From NCBI GenBank assembly GCA_005408345.1, contig SEMN01000175.1:589001-653000 (forward strand): 64,000 nucleotides of DNA. The letters are read 5' to 3'. The notes under the pieces are model-generated. The model was not told the DNA's origin. It worked only from the letters and a program-made list of their open reading frames with translations, and did no database searches. The position numbers and the translations under genes were made by a program. Source of the stretch: Macquaria australasica (taxonomy: Eukaryota; Chordata; Actinopteri; Centrarchiformes; Percichthyidae). Below are positions 27,846-39,546 of the stretch, in pieces. Each line of letters opens with the position of its first letter. Positions within the stretch are counted from its first letter, which is position 1.

Positions 27846-27896
27846 CTCATCACTCCCCAATATCTCTATTTAAACATATCTGCGGGGAGTGATGAG
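27846..27896. repeat. perfect 13-bp inverted repeat with 25-base loop
   Basis: The arms ctcatcactcccc (27846-27858) and ggggagtgatgag (27884-27896) are exactly complementary. The loop is AT-rich. It sits about 220 bp above the Ig3 second-half exon donor, inside the intron. Confidence 0.9.
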
Positions 27897-28113
27897 GTCT
27901 GAGCCTGGACGCCAAAGTCTAAATATGTTCTGCTGCTATAATAAACATTTCAAATGTGAGTTGTATGACTGAAATATATATAGTTTATTTATAGTTTTTG
28001 ATCTGTGCTTCTAGCAGCGTTATGATTTTGTCCCTCCATAAATACTATATACACCAGTTTGTATCTTCGGTCCTACAAAAGAAAGCAGACAATGTGGGGG
28101 TTGTTGAGGGTAC

Positions 28114-28250
28114 CTTGTAAGGTGAGTTCGGCCTGGGCTTCAATGGTTGCGTTGCCATTGTCCGCCATGCAGGTGTAGATGCCGGCATCCTCCTCTGTGA
28201 GATTGGAGATCTGGAGACTGCCTCCTCCAAGCACCTCCACACGACCCTCA
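28114..28250 (-). CDS. neo1: neogenin exon encoding second half of immunoglobulin domain 3
   Basis: This 137-bp exon completes Ig domain 3. The translation contains GGGSLQISNLTEEDAG, then IYTCMADNGNAT with the second Ig cysteine, then EAQAELTLQ. The NGNxTxEAQAELT stretch is characteristic of neogenin and differs from the corresponding DCC segment. The acceptor is ctgtgtccag and the donor CAAG|gtaccc. The first base (T) closes the Ser codon begun in the exon at 39396, and the final G pairs with TT of the exon at 12820 to give Val. Two N-glycosylation sequons are visible, NLT and NAT. A retroelement-like 3' tail lies about 20 bp upstream of the acceptor, which could affect branch-point use. Confidence 0.93.
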
Positions 28251-28267
28251 CTGGACACAGAAAGAAA

Positions 28268-28345
28268 CAAAGTTCAATCAATCAATCAAGTTTATTTGTC
28301 ACATGTAATCATTTACAATCACAGTGAAATGAAAGTGTATGTATG
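28268..28345 (-). repeat. retroelement-like 3' tail beside a neo1 splice acceptor
   Basis: On the minus strand the segment reads toward gtgacaaataaacttgattg and ends in repeated ATTG units. A body-to-short-tandem-tail structure is characteristic of fish LINE/SINE 3' ends, and a very similar tttatttgtcaca sequence recurs across fish genomes from memory. Its low-coordinate edge sits about 20 bp upstream of the Ig3 second-half exon. Confidence 0.5.
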
Positions 28346-31300
28346 CAAGTTGTGGGAAAGGAAGAAAGAAAATGTGTTAGATCTGACTGTGAACAAGTGT
28401 TTCCTCCTGATTGCTTTATTATAAAGCGTATTAATGACCTTTGGGGCATTGCTACATCTAACACTGTCAGTATCACATGCAGGAGACTCAAGGCTGCTGA
28501 CCCTAAAGGGTCATAGATAGAGTTGAACTTAGGCCTCAATACCTTTTTTTGACTTGTAAAATATGTAAAAAGTCATTACAGCCCATTTCAATTCTGATCA
28601 CTAAGTGCCAAAGGTTACAGCCTCAGGAGCTCCATGTTCCCCTACTGGCCTGAAGTTGACTCCACATCTCTTCCTTGCCTCCCTTGCTCTGTCACCTTTT
28701 ACCAACTATCTGAATAAATAAAATATGCTAAAAGCCAAGTCAAATGCAATTTACAATTCTTCTTAATTTATATTTTATATACTGATTTATAGACAGTTTG
28801 AGAATTCAGATATCTGGTAAAATATACTAGAGTCTACAGTATTTAAGACAGAAAAAAAGAATTACCTTTAGTGATCCTACATGTGGAATAAATTAATACT
28901 TTTTAAGAATACATGTACCAAGTGATGCCGAAGCTACAGTAATTTGTAGTTTGTACAGTGTCACCTCCGCAATTGTTACATCACCTTAACAAATGTTTTC
29001 GTTTTCTTTCATCAGCTGTTAATTAACTTGGGTGACATGCATCTACAGAATAACAATACAGCAAACTAACATCAAGGACAAGTGATTTTTATTCAGTATT
29101 GACAGAGGTGATACATAACCAGAGCAAAATTATCATACAATAATTGAAGGTTCACAACCTCTAAACATTTTGAGGGTTTTCCTTTTCTTATACAAGCTCG
29201 AAGTACTTTTCACTCGGTGTTGTAAACTTGCAATTAAATATTTTGTCCCTCAGTTAAACCATTATGAAAATGAATCTTTTCGTGTCTAAAAGATATGTTT
29301 ACATACTGCAACACAGTGGCAGGCGAAAGGACAAGCTCACTGAAAACTGAATAACAAGTGTTTGAGTGTAAAGTCAGAGCCATGCTTTTCATCAGGCATT
29401 TCATACTGAGCAATCTTAAATATTTATTATTCTAAACTATTTACGCCTAATCCAAAAATATTACCACACATCTATTTGTATAGCCTCTCCTTGAACCAGT
29501 GACCCTCCTCCATTTTACACAGTCCCATCTTTGATTTTCCCAATAGGCCCAGGGGAAAGCAGTCTGTGGCCAAGCTCTGGCTTGATTCAACAACCACTGG
29601 AGCATGGGAGTAGGAGGAGGCTGAGAGGAAAGAAAACAGAAATCAATAGCTTGCAGAGAGAACTCCGCATTCAGAAAGCGAGAAACAGAGAGGCAGGGAA
29701 AAAAGTAGGAGCAGCGGGTCGGCCGAGGAAGATAAAAATCCAAGGAGGGCCACAGCAAGCAAGATGCAAGATCAGTGCATAATGGTTTTTGTACAGAGGA
29801 GTGAGGATACATGCAGAGGTAAAGAGTGCACTGAGGAAAACAACCCGAGTTTTTAAACAAACTGCTGACTGGCTAGGGCTTCCACACGAGCTCCTCTTTC
29901 TGTCTCCCTGACTACTTCTGGATTTTGGCAGCAATGGCCTTTGAGACCATCTGCCTGTCTGTCTGTGCTGGAGTGGAGCATTCGAGTGGCACTCGACCTG
30001 CTGTCACCAGAATGACATCACTGTTTCACTTGTACTGTTGAGATAAAATAGACTATTAACTTCCGCATTAACCACAATCACATAAAAGTATAATAGTCAG
30101 CCGACACTTCAGTTTCAGGTTAGCGAGACTTACTGGAAACTTTAGTGCCTGAAAAATGAGAAACTCTGATTGCAAAATGATATGTGTTCAAGATTGAAAT
30201 GCAATTACAGATCGCTGCTTTGAAGAGTTTTTGTACGTTTTCTTCACTGATGGTAGCGAGCAGCAGTAATGTACCTAATACCAAAAGCATTTGTTTGACG
30301 CAAATTAAATGAACATCCTATTTAACCCGCATTTGACCCTTCTATACCAGGCTGCCATGACAGGTTAATACCTGGTTGTCATTGTTCACACATGATCCAG
30401 GTTTGCAATTGTACTTCCAAATTTTAATGATTACTTTATTTGTTTACCTTACATTGATGCAACAACTAATATTCTACAATAATGCTTAAATATCTAGATT
30501 GAGAATTGCAGATTATTTAGCTGGGGAGGCTTTAAGTTGTCACCAATTTCTACTGCAGTCAAGTTATAGTAATACTGTATTAAGAAATCACAGCAAACCT
30601 GTAATTACTGTAAAGCAGTGTTCACACATGTGAGCAGTGTAAGACCTGTTGTTCAGCCCAGGCCAGGAGCAGGTTTAATAAGTCAGGTCAAAAGAGCCAT
30701 TTTGATCCGTTCAGACTGACAGGAAAAACAAGTTAATCCCAGATCACCATGTCAGTCTGAAAGGAGTATCAAACAGCACAGTGGGCCCATTCTGACAGCA
30801 GTGGATTGTGTAATAAATAAAAACACATGCAAAAAATACTGTACTCAGCAGAAAGCCTGACAGAGAATGTCCTGGGTCTTTAAGGTGGGAAAAAGAGAGT
30901 AACAAAGTCTGTTCCTGAGACTGTAGAACATAACACAGAACCACTGAAAAGGCCAAATGTCTTGCTGTACGTACACTGACTACTTCCCTGTACACATTAG
31001 AGAGTACGGCAGATTCTGCTGAGAGGCTCTGCATGTCAAATGCCTGCTGAATGAAAAATTCCTCTGAAAGTGCCAGGCATTCCTGCAGTTAGTCTAACCA
31101 GGACAACTAATTCAGACTCTTGGCCTTTAGTGCCTCATGCACCATGAAATGCATTGACAGCTAACTGCAGCAGCTAAAGTGCTCTGTGGAACAAGGAATG
31201 TGTTCCTGTTTATAAACTATGAGGGAGGGAGACAAAGTAAATTGGCTCGAGCTGAATGGGCTGGAGACACCTCGCGCTATTGTGAGGGAGCTCTCTCCAC

Positions 31301-31783
31301 TTGTGTTCATTTAAATTAAGACGAGGTGCCTGCTGTAAGGGTATGAAGGGTATCTTGTGCATTAGCTTCAGGTCCTTGGCGGGAGATGCTGAAAGAGAGG
31401 CTCTAATTAAAACTGTATTATTCACCCACAAAGAGCTGTTAAATTAACTCACTATTTCCACTGTCGTCTTGTCTTATCTTGTAACATAACAGCAGATGAA
31501 CACATACAGTACAAGCGATGTAAAGCTTACGGGGTAAACGTGTCAGGCAGACTAGGTGCAATGATGCTAACTGGCCTTGCTCTCTCTATCAGGTTTTGTG
31601 TCGATGTTATTACTAATTCTACTTCCAACAGCTACAACTTTCCACATTGTTTATGTTGTTATATTGGGCTAAAACTTGAGAAACACTCAGATGTTTATCA
31701 GTCAAATATAGTTTACCTATAAGGAAAAAAATTATAGATTTTAACTTTCTTTATCGGAACACCTAAAAACATCATCCATCAAG

Positions 31784-32290
31784 CTACATCCACACTTATA
31801 CGTTTTTATTTTAAAACTGCGTTTTAAAACGAAAACAATCTCTGTACACACAAGCGTTTTATCACAGTTTCAGATATAATCTCCGTCCGTACTACACGCC
31901 TGAAAACACATATCACATGACCATTGATGTGCACTGGGAATGCATGTGCCGGTATAATGTAATTAGTTATCCATGTTGAATTAACTGCTGGTCGTCAAGG
32001 CTGAGGTCATTTGTTTTCTTCTGGGAAAGTGATAGGGGCGTGACGAATTAGGGAAGGACGCGTTGCGGCTGATAAGACCCAATCAGGAAGTGAAAGTGGG
32101 TGTCTGAGTCATCGTTTTAAAAAGTCTCCGTTTCCGCCCATCCTCACTAAAAGGCAATCCCTGAGTCTTTACACTAAAACAGGGTCAGCAGTGTTTTACA
32201 AAGTCTCCATTTTAGGGGTTATAAAACACTGGAGTGGTGTCGATGCTAGCGGTAAACATAGAAAAAGTTATGCATTTTAAACACAAACAC
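31784..32290. repeat. degenerate dispersed repeat with gttttaaaac palindromes
   Basis: The left end gctacatccacacttatacg is followed by gttttaaaac-type palindromic words. The right part has aaagtctccattttaggggt and gtggtgtcgatgctagcggt, then ttatgcattttaaa. This layout resembles a fish MITE whose ends carry ACGTTTT/AAAACG repeats and a terminal ctacatccacac. The mirror-image right terminus is missing or decayed. Assignment is from memory. Confidence 0.5.
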
Positions 32291-32585
32291 AAAATGTTGG
32301 AGAGAACATCCTCCTCCTTCTGATCCTCTCTAGTGTGTAACTTGTCCAGAAAAGGTGTTGAGAATGTCCTGTCAGCGTGCAGAGGTCTCTAACACAGTCT
32401 TGTCCCCTGTTCTGCCTTTCAGCTTTGAAGGCAGTGGCAGTCACAGAGACTTCAGAGATGAGCTTGAGGGGGAAAAAACACATTTGGTATGTGTGAGTGG
32501 TGACTCAGCCTTCCATAACACAGACTGGTGGCAAGGTCAGTACACCTGGGCGAGGGGAAGCTGCAGATCACTGAAGAACTGTAGT

Positions 32586-32587
<2 letters not shown>

Positions 32588-32634
<47 letters not shown>
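32588..32634. repeat. (TG)n microsatellite
   Basis: A perfect TG array of about 47 bp in the Ig3 intron. Confidence 0.97.
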
Positions 32635-32635
<1 letters not shown>

Positions 32636-34214
32636 GATGGAGGCAGTGCAGTATATTGTCACAGAGCAATCAGTGGTGCTGTGACAGTGGTTGGGCATGG
32701 GTCATGCTATCTGCAGCACAAGGGGGGAGGCAGGTGGAATCACAACTGTCACAACAAAAAAAGGAGATTCATTATTAATGGATAGAGGGGAACCTCTAAA
32801 CTTTTCTTTGTTTGGCCTCTCTTTCCTCCAATTTTCTCTGTTCAGATTTAATTTATTTTTCACTCCATACTTTCCTACGCTCTCTCTCTCTCTCATGACT
32901 ACCAACCCCTCCACCGTCTCAACCCATCTCTCTCTGCACCGTCATGCACCATGAATGCTAACTATTGTGCTGTTCAAGGTGTTGTGGTTCAAAGTGAACG
33001 CAAATTGAACTTCCCCCCCTTTTGACCAAGACAATCACAACAGTTCCATGAATTTGAAACATGTTCAAGGTGTGAAGAAAGCAATGGGATTTCATTTTAC
33101 AGCCAAGGAGGGCAGACTGGAATGATTTTTCCCGCTTCCAAATCACAACATTATGTTCTTTACCTGTTCAGATATGAGCTATGGAATATGGGGAGACAGC
33201 CTGAGAGACAAAGGAGAGAAGTCAGACTAGCTAAGGAAATAAATGAATGAATAAATGCAGATTAATGTGAAAAACAACCTGGTGCCAATAGCCCAGGCTG
33301 GGGCTTCTCAAGTGACTCAGCCATGAAAACGTTTTTGTTTTCCTCTGGCTCGTAATGGAAAGCCGCAGGGCCCTCGAGACAAAAACAACTCTCGCATACC
33401 TGACTTTATTTGCTTTTTTTTTTTTTTTTTTTAACCCTACCAGGGTCCCCAAGAATAAACCGATCTTTTGATTAGCGCATATTACAATGAAGCCTGCAGT
33501 CCATAACTTGCATGATACCGTACACTTTTAGATGGCTCTGGTGAGTCCTCCAGGGCGGTTAGAGCCACGTGAACCCTGTGTGCCACATGCTGTGTCACGT
33601 CTACAAAATTACAGTACTCCACCGGATTATGAAGCCTTTAAATAGGACATATACCCAGATAATGTCTGGTGAAGAGCCACAATAAAGTGCTGCAAGGTGA
33701 GTTGTTTTATGCTGTAAAAGACAATGTGCAGGTCTGGGCTAAAGACCCATATTGTAAGATTTATTTCAACTAATGATGCCACACAGTTTTAGCTTTTAGA
33801 GGTAAATTACAGTATGTGCATAAGTAGATTGTAGATTCAATGGCCAAAAGCAAATGTATTCCCGTTATTCTCAGTTCCTACTTGGAAATTAAAAATAATA
33901 TTATGACCACTATGCAAAGAAGAAACCAGTGAGATTGTGTGTTTGTGATGTGCTGGAGACTTTGAGACATCCTAAAAGGAGATTTCCCATGCTCCACTGC
34001 CAGAAAACCATGTTGCTTGTCTTGTTTTCTCAGGCCCACATGCCAGCAAAACCACTCCATTACCTTAACCCACTTCTGCTGCTGCCATTTATCATTTTAC
34101 CAGTGTTTTTTGAGTTCCTAAGCAGACTTCTAACCATATGGGCCTCCTGTGTATCTGAAAGAATGTGGTGTGCTGGATGCCTACAGTACATGCCAACCTC
34201 TCCCAATGATGTTA

Positions 34215-34560
34215 TACTGGACTTTGCAAGTCATAAGTCTCAAGTCTTTGCACTCAAGTCCTAAACTTTGAGTTTCTATTTCTAAACAAGTCATGTGTTC
34301 TTCACCAAATATAATGCAATTTTAACAACAGAGTAATAATATATTAAATTTACACAAATCATAAATGCTTTTTAAAATTTGTATTTATTTGTTAAAACAA
34401 GCGACTGAACTTAATCATAAAAAAGTAGTTCTGACATTGCACTTTATATAGCATTTAGCACTATTAACCAGAACAACAATAGGCTAGGGCAGAAGTCATG
34501 GTGCTCTGTGGTATGAGTAACTTTTGTATTTGTCAGCTGAGTCTATGCTTTCCAGTGACA
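34215..34560. repeat. dispersed repeat rich in CAAGTC words
   Basis: The segment has tcataagtctcaagtctttg and cactcaagtcc, then aaacaagtcatgtgttcttc and an AT-rich continuation through catttagcactattaacca. Multiple CAAGTC/AAGTC words in this order match a dispersed repeat that I recall from teleost introns. Boundaries are approximate and the right end is not defined. Confidence 0.45.
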
Positions 34561-35099
34561 TCTGAAACACCACTAAGAACTGTATCATTTGCTGCTGCAG
34601 GATGAGTAAGAGCTCAGCACAAGGCGGACATTTGCCATTAACCTCACTAACAGTTACTCTGAAGAAAGGAGCAAGTGAAAATCATAGGCCATTAACACTG
34701 ATAGGGTGTATCTCTGACAGGCTTCCTTGAGAGGCTGAGAGGTTCGGTTGCAATACCCGTATTTTTATTGCAGTGGCCGTTCCCTGTGCTGTTTGAAAAC
34801 AACATGTAAAGAGCAGAATGGTGCAGAATGTCTTAAAATTGGTTTCAAAACTGTAACTGAGAATTAAAAAAAATCAATGGCAGCAGTTGATGGTGTGGGT
34901 GTTAACAACGTGGCTGCACTTAGGATGTAGAGAACAAAGCAGCTTAAAGTTCTGAGTGTCACTTTGGACCTTCACTCAAAAATACAGACAATTATGGATG
35001 ATTGCGTCTGAAGGATTGTTAGCTTAGATGAAAATTTAAATGGCACTGGCATTTGCTAAGCCATGCTGTCTTTTCAAGAGTGGTAGAATCAATTCTTCT

Positions 35100-35102
<3 letters not shown>

Positions 35103-35186
<84 letters not shown>
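35103..35186. repeat. (TG)42 microsatellite, uninterrupted
   Basis: This is an 84-bp perfect TG dinucleotide array inside the Ig3 intron, the longest in the window. Open frames reported across it are only Val/Cys repeats. Confidence 0.98.
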
Positions 35187-35187
<1 letters not shown>

Positions 35188-36884
35188 ATGCAGCATTGCC
35201 AGAGCTATCAAAATCTTCAAACCATTATAAAAGTGTTGGCGGTTTTAATTTCACATCATTACAATTCATCTAGAATTCCTACTGCTAAATGTCTGTTGTG
35301 AATTGGCAATTTCACAATGATACATGGTGATATACGACGTTACAGACATTACATTACAACTTATGGCAACAATGCTACTGCAAACAATGGTGGGTGGTGG
35401 GTACACGTCATTTCAAACACAACTCTGGGACCTGTGTTACCAGTATTAAAACACACTTCGCAACATTAACCACAGATATCGCCAAATCAACCAGGGGGTG
35501 AAATTGTAAGGATTATAACTTCAGATTAACAATAAAATAGCAGTTTGGGATCATCTCTCTTCTTTTACTTACGTATTTTCTTTAAAAAAAACAAATTAGG
35601 ACATATTGCCAAGTGCTAAGAGAGAAAAGTAAACAAACATCAGTTAGGGAGAGAAAAGGTGAGGGGCAGAAGGTGGTATTCTCCAAACTGTTTTTATTGC
35701 GACTAGTGAGAAAGCATGAGGTTTGATAATATATAGCAGGATTTTCATTTAATCCCCCAATATTAACATTTACTGTTAAAGAGTTATACATTGTGGGATG
35801 GACAGTAAGGTTAGAAGCCATTTTTCATTTCCTTCGTGTGATTTTGGCTCCCATGGTAGCTCACTAAAATAAAAACTCCCCATAGACAGAAGTGTGCCTA
35901 TGCATTTATACATGTATGTGAGTGTGTGTGTGTTTGTGTTGGAATTCCTTTTCTTCTCTCACCCAGAAAACCACCAAGTGAATAAGGTGATGTATGTGTC
36001 TTTGTATGCAAGACATATGTGTGAGAGCGTGTCACTGCAGTCCAATAATAGTCCAAATGCAAACAAATTTCCCACACCATGCTTCTCTGTTCATACACAA
36101 GTGAATGCAATATACACAATCATATTTAAATGAAGGCGAGAAGACAAGGAGGAGAGGAGACGGGTGGCTTGGAGGCTTTGGAAGGGGGTTGATTTACATG
36201 CTCTGTCAATTCCCTGTTGCTGGCCGACATGCATAATTCATCCATTTTATTGACTGCTGGGGAATTCTATTAGGTGATAGAGTGATACTCCCAAGAACAA
36301 AAGATGACTGCCCTTTTCATGAGTGTCATCGGGACCAGTATGTGTGAGAAATCCAAAGGCCTGTATCTTTGTGATTACTGGCACCTGGGGATGCTATCTA
36401 TGACACACAGGGCATTTGCTAAGAATGTATTTTCCAACATGTTGACTGAACAGCTTCAGGTGTTACATATTCTGTCATGGTGGTGCTGAGCTTAATCAGA
36501 ATAAATGGTGAGCTTGGTGTCCTTGGCAATAGACTTTCTCTAAGCCTAAATGAATTTCAGACTAGGATCAGGACACTGGTGAATACATAAACAGTCTGTT
36601 ACAGTAGAACGAGCCATAGTGTAATTGATACCGCAATATTAATCTTTCATTCAAGATACTGTGTGGAGATACTTTAGCTGAATAATTTCACACAAGAGTG
36701 CATAATAGATAGTCTGAGTAGTATCCCCTACTTCTCTATGAAAAACTATATTATATATATACTAAAAGGTATTGGATGACCAACAATCTACTTAGTCACA
36801 TGTGTAAATGAGATATTATGAAATAATGAGATATACTATTAAAAGTCATTGGTTATCGGATTATTAATATATAGATCTAATGCT

Positions 36885-37330
36885 GGGATCAGACTTCACA
36901 ATATCAATGTGATAATGGTCTGACCTGACAAACGTGGGGCATCAAGAACGGAAAATGAGTGTTTTATCCTGTTTAAGTGTCATAGTGGAAGACAATCGAC
37001 ACAGCATCTTGGCCGCCTCATGATGTCATGACAAAAAGACAAGCATATCAGATTTTTTGTTTTGTTTTCTCTTTTGCAATAGTGTCCGTTATGACCCACA
37101 TCGGGCATAATCTTGCACTCTTCTGTGCACAACAGGGCGAAGCGAAAGAGGAATTTTGCTTTAGTCAGTGAACGTTGACTATCATCTTTGAGTCAGGAGA
37201 ATTGTACCAAATTAATCGCACCTTGGGGTGCAACGTCACGCTCTGCAGACTATATGCATGCGGTTCACCCACACAATCAAGGGAATAGACGGAGCCAATC
37301 CTTTCCAGTTGAGAGACGATGAATGATTTC
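36885..37330. repeat. possible degenerate DNA-transposon repeat
   Basis: The segment begins tgctgggatcagacttcaca and includes gacaatcgacacagcatctt and cgcctcatgatgtcatgaca. This resembles a diverged copy of a teleost hAT-like miniature repeat whose termini read gctgggatcacac. No matching inverted right end is visible, so this is weakly supported. Confidence 0.3.
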
Positions 37331-39395
37331 AGGTTTACTTTCATTCATAAAATTTGTTGGTGGTGGTGTCAAGTGACGTCAGCCCTGCACCTCCTTCCTG
37401 TTGTTGTAGTTTTATCCCAGCACACTGGAATTTTCAGAGATAAGATACAGTAACTCAACAGATAGAAATCAACTTCTCAGCAACTGAGAGTTGGACAACC
37501 ACCTGTTCTAAATTTACATTTCAGGTCTTTTCTCTGTCCCCATCTGTCATCACAGACATCAAAGAGTTTTATAGCAGCCATTACGTCCTACAAGGCAATA
37601 TGGACAGGTGATACAAAAGAAACAGCAATGTCTGTCATCTGGTGGGTTATGAATAACATACTAATGAGACTCTTCAAAGACTTGAGACAGAAATCCTTTA
37701 TATGGCACATTTTGAAAAGACTTTAAGGATTCCACTGACTTTAAAAGTATCCTAAAGTACTTCTGAGGAGTCAGTCAGCAAGCAACTAGCAAAGAATTAC
37801 TGAGGAAAATTAGACGTCCAAGAATCAGTATTGTCTAAAACTACCACACGTGGTTTCATGTTGCATTCATTTTGAATCACCTACATTATCTTGTGGCTTT
37901 CTGCTATTGTGAACACAGACTGAGCGACAGACAAAGAGAAAACAAGAGACATGACCAAGTTGAAGCATCAGCAGCAGAAGCTTAATGTGATAATCCCCGC
38001 TGTCAGCGAGTCACCATGCCTTCAATTGGTAGCTTTGACACATCTTCATAAACTTTCATCTCATGTCTACAGCATCGGCGTCACCACTTTCAAGGCCCCT
38101 TTTGTGTTGTGCACCAAAGACCAATTAGACACTCTTTGCAGATTCCCCTCTCTCTCTCCCTTACACTGCATGCCACACCAGTTTTTAATTGACAGCAGCT
38201 CTTCTATCTCTCATGTAATGCCTGAGAGGGACAGGCGACTCTCAAGGAGAAAAAAGAAAGTTCCACTGCTATTCTTTTTAATTGTCAATGTCGTATTTAA
38301 ATCAAAAGAACAGTCTTGGTAATGTATTCGCCACACAATCCATTTCTGCTCTGAAGGCAGGAGCACAGGGGTCCACTTCAATATCGCAAAGACTTCCCTG
38401 GGTGTTCAAAGCATGCTTGCTAATTACCAACGGAGACACTCTGGAGGGGGGGCAGGTATGCACGCTGGATAGTGTTTTGTAATTAATACAAGGTAGATTA
38501 ATAAGTACCTTTTTAGCCAGCTCCCATTGGAGGTCAGAGGTACTCACGGACAATCCCATTGGTGTTTAAGACATTCAACTTGAGATGTGTGCTTGGAACT
38601 AAAGGCTGGAAAGTCTAATGATATTCTAGCTCACACAACACTGGAGCCTTGTGGTTACCAATGTGATGACCTTACATTTAATTTCACTGAAGGTAGAAAT
38701 CCCATTCTGGGGCTGGATTTAGACGAATGAGCACTCTTTCAGCTATTTTTTGTTGACCCCACAGGTTGCAAAGTTATTACTCTACAGGACCGGTACACAG
38801 GGGTTAGGTAAACAAAGTGCTTTCTTAATTGGTGAGAATCAAACTTCCCCTGTCCAATGCAATTCTCTCCAAGGGATTTGAGCTGCTCTGCCTGAGCTAA
38901 TGAGAGCCAGAGGAGTGAGAGCACAGGAGCTGTGACATTCTCTCTTGGCTCTTAATTTGTGAACTTCCCCTCAGCTGGCAACCCTACAGCCTCGTCTCCC
39001 AGCTGAAGTGGCTCCATTGGCACGCCCAGGTCCCCCCCAGGCCTCTCTGGGTAGCAGTGGCAGAATAGCATGAACACCTTGGGGAGCAGGCGCCAGGGCT
39101 AATAGGTGAGCTTTTGGAGGCCAGAGGCACCAGGTACGAAAAGAGTAGTACATTATGGTTTGTGTTTCTAGGAATGTGTGAGAGCCAGGGGATGCTGAGA
39201 ACAGCAGTGTATGGCTTTAGAGTATCTATTGGCGACTTTGATGGGTGAAGGTGATTTTGAAAGGTGGGTTTGAACACGAGTAAGAGCAGAAACATGCCCC
39301 AAGAAAACCCGTAGCATTTTAAGGCTTCTTTAATTTCTGAAATGGATCAAAAAGGTATGGTAAATCCAACTTACAACCAGAGTTCATGCTCATAC

Positions 39396-39546
39396 CTTTC
39401 TTCTAGCAGCTTGTCTCCGAACATCCAACGTACATGCGGCGCAGGGTAACCAGTGACCACGCAGGGCAGCAGCACACTGGCACCCACCACCTTGGTCACA
39501 GACACAGGCTGCACCAGGAACTCCAGCTTCCTCTCTTCTCCGGTTT
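39396..39546 (-). CDS. neo1: neogenin exon encoding first half of immunoglobulin domain 3
   Basis: This 151-bp exon continues the frame from the Ig2 exon and encodes the N-terminal half of Ig domain 3. The first Ig cysteine lies in LLPCVVTG and the core tryptophan in VRWMFGD. The preceding segment KLEFLVQPVSVTKV corresponds to the start strand of the domain. The acceptor is catttaag and the donor GAAAG|gtatgag. The exon starts in phase 1 (G|AA gives Glu) and ends in phase 2 (AG|T gives Ser when joined to the exon at 28250). Splitting one Ig fold over two exons is usual for DCC/neogenin genes. The intron on its 5' side is only 1.3 kb, while the one on its 3' side is 11 kb. Confidence 0.92.

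Larger units (their letters stand above)
12821..28113 (-). other. large neo1 intron between Ig3 and Ig4 (15.3 kb)
   Basis: This phase-1 intron runs from gtaccc at 28113 to cccacag at 12821. It contains the L2-type LINE (about 14360-16612) and the Tc1/mariner element (22402-23622), both oriented antisense to neo1. TG arrays lie at 13487-13514, 17495-17510, 17664-17687 and 26953-26980. Other structure is limited to a hairpin at 27846-27896 and a 26-bp direct repeat at 27303 and 27393. In the remaining stretches (about 16.6-22.4 kb and 23.6-27.3 kb) I see no coding signal beyond short chance frames. Confidence 0.85.
28251..39395 (-). other. large neo1 intron inside Ig3 (11.1 kb)
   Basis: This phase-2 intron runs from gtatgag at 39395 to gtccag at 28251. 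It holds a LINE-like 3' tail next to the acceptor, degenerate fish repeats at about 31784-32290, 34215-34560 and 36885-37330, and the long TG arrays at 32588-32634 and 35103-35186. Other stretches over 300 bp contain only short frames with no recognisable domain. Confidence 0.85.

Noticed and set aside
29447..29934. Minus-strand frames of 137 and 87 residues
   Set aside because: No family resemblance, and they sit within the Ig3 intron with no phase-compatible splice sites matching neogenin.
35040..35301. Open frames of about 80 residues made of Val-Cys repeats
   Set aside because: They are translations of the (TG)42 microsatellite. The same applies to the frames at about 26.9 kb, 32.6 kb, 46.1 kb and 57.0 kb.
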